NCBI GenBank assembly: GCA_002825465.1
Contig: PJER01000112.1
Location: 1-6,551, forward strand
Direction: 5' to 3'
DNA length: 6,551 nt
Source of the DNA: Candidatus Thorarchaeota archaeon MP8T_1
Lineage (GTDB): Archaea; Asgardarchaeota; Thorarchaeia; Thorarchaeales; Thorarchaeaceae
Both the position numbers and the translations under genes were made by a program. The notes beneath the pieces are model-generated. The model was given only the letters and a program-made list of their open reading frames with translations, made no database searches and was not told the DNA's origin. Shown here piece after piece: positions 1-4,546 of the stretch; the first letter of the stretch is position 1; each line of letters opens with the position of its first letter.

Positions 1-949
1 CAAAGTATTCTTGTTCGTGAATTATTTTGAATCCATATTTCTTGTATAGGTTAATTGCAGGTTCATTCTTTGCATCTGCTTCCAGCTGGGCAAACTTGAT
101 TCCGTCCTCTTGCATCCTCTGTAAGGACTCATGGAGGGTAGCTTTCATTATTCCTTTTCTCTTGTATTCTGGAATTACTGCTACAGGTCCTATTTCTGCA
201 GTTTCTTCATTTTGTCGAACAACTATCAAGCCAATGAACTCACTATCTTTCATGATTACAAATGAAGATCTATGAAATGGTTCACTTCTCCTAAGCCAGT
301 AATTGAATGAGACCAATTGTTGTGCTCTATTCATATCCCTGAACAGACGATCACCTCGGTCCGAGAATGAGCGAATAAATGGTTCTATGATTCTATCATT
401 TTCCATATTTTCGATTTTTTCATATCGCAACCCTTCGAGTAGTCTTGGTTGGTCTTGTGAGAGATCTACTCCAGTCAAATCAACTCGCATAAGCACTTCT
501 TCAGTTGCTCTGTAAAATCCTCCCTTCTCATTCCAAGAACTGTTCTCTTTGTATAACTCAGCGTATTTCTCCGTAATAGGACTCAGTAAAAATTCCAATC
601 TACTGAATCCCCTCTCTTTGACATATTTCTTGCAAGCTCGTATCAATTCTAAAGCAATCTCTTCTCTCCGTTCACTTCCTTCCAACTGAGTAATCATTGG
701 ATCCCACTGGGAACTAAATGCTATCTCTGGAAATCCAGTGAAAATCCTCAGTATTCCAACAATTTCACTATCCTCATATGCAGTGAAGATGATGTTATCA
801 TCAGATGTTACTTCTTTCCGATGTTCATAGATATGTTCGAGAGTTCGATGCTCATTGTCAATTGCTGTGTTCTTTCTAGCATCGTGCATGAATTTTGATA
901 ATTTCCAAAGATCCAATTCTTTAACTGTGGTTACTTTTACTTCGACCAT
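1..949 (-). CDS. Tandem GNAT-family acetyltransferase, second copy (C-terminus cut by window edge)
   Basis: An open frame of 316 full codons runs from an ATG at 949 to the window edge without a stop. Comparison with the upstream paralogue suggests only about five codons are missing. The product resembles that neighbour along its whole length, roughly 40% identical by eye. The N-terminal half looks like a degenerate GNAT fold (strand pair around EIVGILRIFTGFPE, helix REEIALELIRACKKY). The C-terminal half is a better GNAT domain, with the acetyl-CoA loop in AEIGPVAVIPEYKRKGIMK and the motif-B-like stretch AINLYKKYGF. The loop reads K-R-K-G-I-M rather than the textbook Q/R-x-x-G-x-G/A. No signal peptide or membrane segment is seen, so it is probably cytosolic. 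GNAT enzymes move an acetyl group from acetyl-CoA to an amine; the substrate cannot be told from sequence. The start abuts the previous gene's stop, and a strong SD lies inside that gene. Confidence 0.85.
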   Translation of the reverse strand, partial: MVEVKVTTVKELDLWKLSKFMHDARKNTAIDNEHRTLEHIYEHRKEVTSDDNIIFTAYEDSEIVGILRIFTGFPEIAFSSQWDPMITQLEGSERREEIALELIRACKKYVKERGFSRLEFLLSPITEKYAELYKENSSWNEKGGFYRATEEVLMRVDLTGVDLSQDQPRLLEGLRYEKIENMENDRIIEPFIRSFSDRGDRLFRDMNRAQQLVSFNYWLRRSEPFHRSSFVIMKDSEFIGLIVVRQNEETAEIGPVAVIPEYKRKGIMKATLHESLQRMQEDGIKFAQLEADAKNEPAINLYKKYGFKIIHEQEYF

Positions 950-1909
950 CTAATTAACCCTCCAGACGTAAATTTGTTGGGTGTGTTGTTCTTCAAAGCC
1001 AAACTTTGTGTATAGTTTAATTGCAGGGTGGTTGTTTCTGTTCGCTTCAAGTTTAGCAATCTTGATTCCATCCTCTCTAAATTTTTTAAATGACTCGTGA
1101 AGAACTGATTTCATTATTCCTTGTCTTTGATATTCTGGAATAATACCAACAGGACCAATGCGTGCACTACTGTCGTCTACCCTGACGACATTGAAACCAA
1201 CCACCTCGCCACCTTTCATCACAAGAACCGAAGACCTGTGAAATGGTCTATCTCTGCTGAACCAAATGTTGAATATGGCCTTCTGTTGGGAACTTGTCTT
1301 ATCCTCGAATACTCTGTCTAATCCCCCTGCAAACACATCGAAAACTATTGGCTCCAAATTATCATTTGCAACATTATCAATACTTTCGAAATGAAATCCT
1401 TCAGGAAGTGAAGGGTGGGGTGAAGGTATTTGATAGTTCTCTAGATCAACCTGAAAGAATACTTCTTCATTTTCTCTGTAAAGACCAGACTTTTCGCACC
1501 AAGACTTGTACTCCCTGAAGACCTCCTCATGTTCTTGTTTAATCGGACTAAGGGTCATTTCAAATCTATTGAATCCGTTTTCCTTTGTGTACTCCTTGCA
1601 GAACTTGATCAATTCAATGGCAATCTCTTCTCTTTTCTCGTCATGATGGACTCTCGGATGCCAATTTCCTGCAAGGACCATTTCTGGAAATCCAATAAAG
1701 ATCCTTAATACTCCTACAATCTTTCCCTCGATTGTCGCAATCATGACTAGTACATTCTCATTATTTGACATTCTCTCAAATGCTTGTTCAAGATTTTCTC
1801 TAGTCTGATTCTCTGTATGAAAGACTGTACCTTTTGTGGCTTCGAGCATGAAGGTAGCTAACATAGGAATATCCACATCTTTGAATTTGTTAATTGTAAT
1901 TTCGATCAT
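950..1909 (-). CDS. Tandem GNAT-family acetyltransferase, first copy (double GNAT domain)
   Basis: This 319-residue protein has two GNAT-like halves. Residues 1-150 are divergent but keep strands around IVGVLRIFIGFPE and a helix REEIAIELIKFCKEY. Residues 170-319 carry a clearer domain with motif A (about 249-270, ARIGPVGIIPEYQRQGIMK) and motif B (about 285-307, ending AIKLYTKFGF). A shared PFHRSS signature (222-227) precedes the C-terminal domain in both paralogues. It is presumably a cytosolic acetyl-CoA-dependent N-acetyltransferase; the substrate is unknown. I chose the ATG at 1909 over the in-frame GTG at 1918 because it aligns with the paralogue's start and because the GTG lies inside the likely ribosome binding site. 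The gene ends in TAG, immediately followed by the next gene's ATG. The gene is divergent from thiI. GNAT membership is firm; the specific role is open. Confidence 0.9.
   Translation of the reverse strand: MIEITINKFKDVDIPMLATFMLEATKGTVFHTENQTRENLEQAFERMSNNENVLVMIATIEGKIVGVLRIFIGFPEMVLAGNWHPRVHHDEKREEIAIELIKFCKEYTKENGFNRFEMTLSPIKQEHEEVFREYKSWCEKSGLYRENEEVFFQVDLENYQIPSPHPSLPEGFHFESIDNVANDNLEPIVFDVFAGGLDRVFEDKTSSQQKAIFNIWFSRDRPFHRSSVLVMKGGEVVGFNVVRVDDSSARIGPVGIIPEYQRQGIMKSVLHESFKKFREDGIKIAKLEANRNNHPAIKLYTKFGFEEQHTQQIYVWRVN
958..963 (-). promoter_or_regulatory. Shine-Dalgarno site for the second GNAT gene
   Basis: GGAGGG lies in the last codons of the upstream GNAT gene, 8 bases before the ATG at 949. 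It is a strong match to the archaeal 16S 3' end complement, so the second copy probably has its own initiation, likely coupled to termination of the first. Confidence 0.7.
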
Positions 1910-1914
1910 AGGTC

Positions 1915-1923
1915 TCACGCTCC
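1915..1923 (-). promoter_or_regulatory. Split Shine-Dalgarno site deciding the first GNAT start
   Basis: GGAGCGTGA equals the archaeal consensus GGAGGTGA with one extra base (GGAG-C-GTGA). It ends 5 bases before the ATG at 1909. The alternative GTG start (1918) is part of this site, which argues against it. The same 9-mer precedes the histone start. Confidence 0.5.
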
Positions 1924-1936
1924 TGCTCGAGAAGGG

Positions 1937-2074
1937 GTTGATTCAATTTTCACGGTATACCTATCTGAGACTGATTCCACTAAGGTTGTTGAATGCAACT
2001 TAAAAGAAGCTGGAGTTCACTCACAACCTGGAGATAGTATCAAGCCAATGATAGAATTAGTTGTTAACCCATGA
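1937..2074 (+). pseudogene. Possible 3' remnant of a lost plus-strand gene
   Basis: An uninterrupted reading frame of 45 codons ends in TGA at 2072-2074. It has a coding-like composition: about two thirds of codons begin with a purine, and the translation looks protein-like (for example TVYLSETDSTKVVEC and SIKPMIELVVNP). The frame stays open upstream to 1862, inside the oppositely oriented GNAT gene, but contains no ATG, GTG or TTG, so as it stands it has no usual start. I read it as the tail of a gene whose 5' part was lost, perhaps when the GNAT pair arrived or rearranged. I do not recognise the family. Chance openness over this length is the main alternative. Confidence 0.25.
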
Positions 2075-2130
2075 AACGTCATTGTCTTCAACCTACCTCC
2101 TTGCGAGTTCTAACAAAGGGGCACTTAACT

Positions 2131-2142
2131 AGATTCTTAAGT
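2131..2142 (+). promoter_or_regulatory. Candidate TATA-like promoter of thiI
   Basis: AGATTCTTAAGT lies about 40-50 bases before the chosen thiI start. Its core TTCTTAA also occurs before the histone gene (TTCTTAAA, 3440-3447). With the usual archaeal spacing of about 25 bases, transcription would begin near 2160-2168, leaving a short leader that holds the ribosome binding site. The match to an archaeal TATA box is weak, so this is tentative. The rest of 1910-2180 shows no RNA gene. Confidence 0.3.
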
Positions 2143-2145
2143 TTT

Positions 2146-2169
2146 CCTAAGAACGTAAGTTCTACTAGG
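2146..2169 (+). other. Small hairpin overlapping the thiI ribosome binding site
   Basis: AGAAC (2150-2154) pairs with GTTCT (2159-2163) around a GTAA loop of GNRA type. An outer CCTA (2146-2149) pairs with TAGG (2166-2169) across a two-base bulge, giving 9 pairs. The TAGG strand is the first half of the thiI Shine-Dalgarno site, so the folded form could reduce initiation. This only matters if transcription starts at or before about 2146, which the candidate TATA position does not favour. Confidence 0.3.
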
Positions 2170-2172
2170 TGA
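2167..2172 (+). promoter_or_regulatory. thiI: Shine-Dalgarno site fixing the thiI start at 2181
   Basis: AGGTGA is a perfect six-base match to the archaeal anti-SD complement and ends 8 bases before the GTG at 2181. The upstream in-frame GTG (2169) is itself inside this site and cannot easily be the start. Confidence 0.7.
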
Positions 2173-2180
2173 GCAGATTC

Positions 2181-3371
2181 GTGTCAGTAGATTATTCGTC
2201 AGTTCTTGTACGATTCGGCGAGATTGGAATCAAGTCAAAACAGACACGACGCCGAATGACGAAAATGCTAGCAGAGAGGATACATGCCGCACTCAAGGAA
2301 CATGGTGTTCCCTTTGAGAAAGTCAGACGAGAGTATGGACGCATCTTTATCGAAACTCCTGAAGCTGAAAGAGCAGCTAATGTTGCATCTAAGGTGTTTG
2401 GCGTAGTATCAACATCTCCCGTAGTGCAGACTACATCAGAGATCAAAGATATTCTTGATGTTGGAGAGAGACTTGCACTTTCTAAATTCAAGAAGGGATT
2501 GACATTTGCGGTTGAGGGTAGGCGTTCTGGTACTCATGATTACTCCAGTCAAGAGATTAGAGGTCTCTTAGGCGAACGTCTCTTGGAAGGTCATCCTGAA
2601 CTTGCACTCACTGTAGACCTTTCAAATCCTGAACAGTCTATCTACATAGAAGTTCGTGAAGAAAGAACATACATCTTTACAGAGACAATCAAAGGCGTAG
2701 GCGGAATGCCAACAGGTACACAAGGCAAAGTTGTCTGTACTGTGTCCACAGGTCTAGACTCTCCTATTGCTGCATTCAAGATTATGAAACGTGGAACTAT
2801 TCCAGTTTTCGTCTATTACGACAACTCTCCACACAGTAACGAAAAGTGTGCCGAAATTGCTATCAAACAAGCACAACTATTGGCAAATTACATCTATGGG
2901 TACGAGGTCAAATTGTACATTGTACCACATTGGCCCGATCTTGAAGAAGCACTTGCGAAAGGTCCTGAGAAAATGACCTGTATTTTCTGTAAGCGAAACA
3001 TGATGAAGATGGCTCGTGAGATAGCTCTTCTTGAGAATGCTGATGCGATAGTCACTGGTGAGATCATTGGCGAACAAGCATCTCAGACAACTGCAAATCT
3101 AAAAGTCCTTGACGCGGCTGTTGCTGATTTTCCAATCTTGAGACCTCTTGCAGGAGATGATAAGGTGGATATAGAGCATATGGCACAAGAGATTGGCACC
3201 TACGAGTTTGCAAAAGATGGCATACAATGTTGTGACCTTGCTCCCAAGTATCCTGCACTAGCAGCAAAACTTGAGGATGCACTATGTGCTGAGAATCAAA
3301 TGGACAGTTCAATTCTTCAGATGTCAGTTAAGAATGCAAAAGTCATAATCCTTCGAAAATCTTTGAAATAA
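2181..3371 (+). CDS. thiI: tRNA 4-thiouridine synthase ThiI (archaeal type)
   Basis: ThiI adenylates U8 of tRNA and replaces its oxygen with sulfur to make 4-thiouridine; in some organisms it also feeds sulfur to thiamine synthesis. The 396-residue protein shows the family order: an N-terminal ferredoxin-like part opening VLVRFGEIGIKSKQTRRRM, a THUMP domain (about 55-165) for tRNA acceptor-stem binding, then a PP-loop ATPase domain. The PP-loop is STGLDS (189-194) where the family usually has SGGxDS. GEIIGEQASQT (293-303) is the conserved family segment. There is no rhodanese domain, as in other archaea. Instead a CIFC pair (Cys267, Cys270) matches the CxxC shown to be essential in the Methanococcus maripaludis enzyme and tied to an Fe-S cluster; Cys350/351 could give a further ligand (inference). 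The start is GTG at 2181, chosen on the SD. It is followed by T-rich tracts and then the histone gene. Confidence 0.95.
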   Translation: MSVDYSSVLVRFGEIGIKSKQTRRRMTKMLAERIHAALKEHGVPFEKVRREYGRIFIETPEAERAANVASKVFGVVSTSPVVQTTSEIKDILDVGERLALSKFKKGLTFAVEGRRSGTHDYSSQEIRGLLGERLLEGHPELALTVDLSNPEQSIYIEVREERTYIFTETIKGVGGMPTGTQGKVVCTVSTGLDSPIAAFKIMKRGTIPVFVYYDNSPHSNEKCAEIAIKQAQLLANYIYGYEVKLYIVPHWPDLEEALAKGPEKMTCIFCKRNMMKMAREIALLENADAIVTGEIIGEQASQTTANLKVLDAAVADFPILRPLAGDDKVDIEHMAQEIGTYEFAKDGIQCCDLAPKYPALAAKLEDALCAENQMDSSILQMSVKNAKVIILRKSLK

Positions 3372-3388
3372 AAGTCTGTTATGACGCC

Positions 3389-3415
3389 TTTTCTGTTTTG
3401 TTTACTGTATTTTTT
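3389..3415 (+). terminator. T-tract terminator after thiI
   Basis: Starting 18 bases after the thiI stop there are closely spaced T runs on the sense strand (TTTT, TTTT, TTT and TTTTTT), with no convincing stem. Archaeal RNA polymerase ends transcription at such oligo-T tracts without a hairpin, so thiI and the histone gene are probably separate units. Confidence 0.5.
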
Positions 3416-3434
3416 CAGTTTACTTCCTGTAATA

Positions 3435-3448
3435 CAAAGTTCTTAAAT
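3435..3448 (+). promoter_or_regulatory. Candidate promoter of the histone gene
   Basis: CAAAG (3435-3439, BRE-like) is followed directly by TTCTTAAAT (3440-3448, TATA-like). The element sits about 60-70 bases before the histone start and just after the T tracts. Start of transcription near 3468-3472 would give a leader of about 40 bases. A GGCC/GGCC inverted repeat (3476-3479 with 3487-3490, 7-base loop) lies in that leader. Confidence 0.4.
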
Positions 3449-3493
3449 GGGTTTGTACCAGAAACGACTGTAATAGGCCTTCTTTTGGCCAAT

Positions 3494-3502
3494 GGAGCGT
3501 GA
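3494..3502 (+). promoter_or_regulatory. Split Shine-Dalgarno site for the histone TTG start
   Basis: GGAGCGTGA (GGAGGTGA with one inserted C) ends 6 bases before the TTG at 3509. It supports TTG as the real initiation codon. In-frame TGA at 3500-3502 rules out any start further upstream. Confidence 0.5.
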
Positions 3503-3508
3503 AATTGT

Positions 3509-3745
3509 TTGCCTAGATCTCGCAAAGATAGAATCATTCCTGTAGCACCAATAGACAAACTCATTCGAAAAGCTGGAGCTGGACGAGTGAGTGACAAAGG
3601 CGCAGAAAGACTTGCTCAAATCCTGGAGGAGATTGGTGATTACATTGCTCGGAGAGCATTTGAGATCACTGCTCATACCGGAAGAAAAACGATCACTGAC
3701 AAAGATATCGAACTTGCATACAAGCAATGGGGTCGACCATCTTAA
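3509..3745 (+). CDS. Archaeal histone (HMf-like) with short basic N-terminal extension
   Basis: This 78-residue histone-fold protein aligns without gaps to HMfB of Methanothermus fervidus at an offset of 7. It should dimerise, wrap DNA and organise chromatin. Conserved residues include IPVAPI before helix 1, Lys17 (HMfB Arg10), Gly23 (Gly16, where superhelix packing needs a small residue), Arg26 and Asp66 (the paired Arg19/Asp59), and Lys60-Thr61 in the GRKTI loop that contacts DNA. The dimer-dimer interface residues of HMfB (Leu46, His49, Asp59, Leu62) correspond to Ile53, His56, Asp66 and Leu69, so stacking into longer fibres looks possible. The N-terminus is about seven residues longer than HMfB and basic (PRSRKDR), a small tail. 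The only usable start is TTG, because an in-frame TGA lies at 3500-3502. The gene probably has its own promoter after thiI. Confidence 0.95.
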   Translation: MPRSRKDRIIPVAPIDKLIRKAGAGRVSDKGAERLAQILEEIGDYIARRAFEITAHTGRKTITDKDIELAYKQWGRPS

Positions 3746-3780
3746 TTCATAATACGTAGGGGTTTTCAAGGGGATAGCTC

Positions 3781-3812
3781 TATAGATTAGTAGGGATTAT
3801 TCTTCTGGTGAT
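3781..3812 (+). promoter_or_regulatory. Candidate promoter and Shine-Dalgarno site of the DUF2334 gene
   Basis: GGTGAT (3807-3812) is a perfect SD match ending 5 bases before the ATG at 3818; this part is well supported. TATAGATT (3781-3788) could be a TATA element, which would put transcription start very near the SD; this part is weak. No clear terminator separates it from the histone gene, so read-through from that gene is also possible. Confidence 0.4.
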
Positions 3813-3817
3813 GTGTT

Positions 3818-4510
3818 ATGAGGAAAGCAGTTGAACCTGTAGCGGACTTGACTGTACTTCTCTCTTTACATGATATTTCTCCCGCATTTGAGGATGACAT
3901 TGTTAGAACCTGTGATTCACTCGCTGACCTCGGAATCACGAATTTTACACTACTCATCACTCCCTTCTATGAAATGAAGAAATCTAATTCATTTACTCGA
4001 GGTTCTTTTCTTGGTGAGTATTTACTCTCCCTGAATCTTGAAATCTCACTTCACGGATATTCACATTTCAGCAAGTCTGGTTCAATGAATGAATTTGCAA
4101 GTCTACCTGTTGATAAGACAAAATCGCGAATGGAAGCTGGATACAATCTCATCCGTTCTGGTTTCGGTAAAGCACCAGCTGGTTTTGTTCCACCTCTATG
4201 GGATGCTCCTTCACGTGTGTTCAAGGTTGCCAAAGAAATAGGATTCAAGTATGCTGTTGATGATAACAACATCCATCGCTTTTCTGATTCTCGCGTTTTC
4301 TCGACAGCTGCGAGGATTATCAGCCAAGGTAGACGATTTGTAGATACAGAATCTGCTATTTTCGAGATTGAACTAGGTGGGTCTCTCCAGATTGGTATAC
4401 ATCCTAATGACCATCGAATGAATGACATCTTTGAATTACTTACTGATTTGAAAGACCAACGAGAGTATAGGTTCCTTAGTTACAAGGATTACATCTCTGA
4501 AAGAAAGTGA
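3818..4510 (+). CDS. DUF2334 / NodB-like polysaccharide deacetylase-fold protein
   Basis: This 230-residue protein has the motif set of the DUF2334 branch of the carbohydrate esterase 4 (NodB) superfamily. LSLHDISP (16-22) supplies His18-Asp19. SLHGYSH (77-83) supplies the HxxxH pair His79 and His83; together with Asp19 these make the expected Asp-His-His metal site. FVPPLWDAPSRV (123-134) is the third family motif, and GIHPNDH (193-199) carries the late conserved His195. By family the enzyme would remove an acetyl group from an N-acetylated sugar or related substrate using a metal ion; the real substrate of DUF2334 proteins is not known to me. The N-terminus (MRKAVEPVADLTVLLSLHD) has no signal peptide or membrane segment, so the protein looks cytosolic. 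The ATG is supported by GGTGAT 5 bases upstream. It converges on the surface-protein gene. Confidence 0.85.
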   Translation: MRKAVEPVADLTVLLSLHDISPAFEDDIVRTCDSLADLGITNFTLLITPFYEMKKSNSFTRGSFLGEYLLSLNLEISLHGYSHFSKSGSMNEFASLPVDKTKSRMEAGYNLIRSGFGKAPAGFVPPLWDAPSRVFKVAKEIGFKYAVDDNNIHRFSDSRVFSTAARIISQGRRFVDTESAIFEIELGGSLQIGIHPNDHRMNDIFELLTDLKDQREYRFLSYKDYISERK

Positions 4511-4515
4511 AGGTA

Positions 4516-4537
4516 TGTTAGTCATTTCTGACTAACA
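4516..4537. terminator. Perfect hairpin between convergent genes
   Basis: TGTTAGTCA (4516-4524) and TGACTAACA (4529-4537) form a perfect 9-bp inverted repeat with a TTTC loop. It fills the 36-base gap between the stop of the DUF2334 gene and the stop of the minus-strand surface-protein gene. A bidirectional termination or mRNA 3'-end stabilising role is likely by position. The plus side continues pyrimidine-rich (TTCTTCTC) but without a clean T run. Confidence 0.6.
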
Positions 4538-4546
4538 CACTTCTTC

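Noticed and set aside
27..515. Plus-strand open frames of 82 and 70 codons
   Set aside because: They lie antisense to the second GNAT gene, whose long frame and paralogy are clear; their translations are Ser/Phe-rich and look like no protein family.
950..952. Amber codon between the GNAT genes as a pyrrolysine codon
   Set aside because: No pyrrolysine gene is visible here, and a good ribosome binding site with an immediate ATG explains the junction as ordinary coupled translation; kept only as a checkable alternative.
1121..1518. Plus-strand open frames of 66 and 74 codons
   Set aside because: Both are shadows antisense to the first GNAT gene.
1910..2180. tRNA, small RNA gene or CRISPR repeat in the largest intergenic region
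   Set aside because: No cloverleaf, no direct repeats and no GC-rich structured element were found apart from the short hairpin near thiI.
2192..2491. Minus-strand 99-codon frame
   Set aside because: Antisense to the N-terminal and THUMP part of thiI, with no ribosome binding site or recognisable motif.
3476..3490. GGCC-TTCTTTT-GGCC inverted repeat as a histone leader regulator
   Set aside because: Only four base pairs with a 7-base loop; too short to claim a function.
3492..3545. ATG frame of 17 codons overlapping the histone start out of frame, as a possible upstream regulatory ORF
   Set aside because: No Shine-Dalgarno site precedes it (the stretch before it is GGCC-rich), and its ATG overlaps the site used for the histone.
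3443..3769. Minus-strand 108-codon frame over the histone gene
   Set aside because: The histone on the other strand is unmistakable, and the antisense product has no family features.
4051..4428. Minus-strand 125-codon frame
   Set aside because: Antisense shadow of the DUF2334 gene, which has conserved catalytic motifs.
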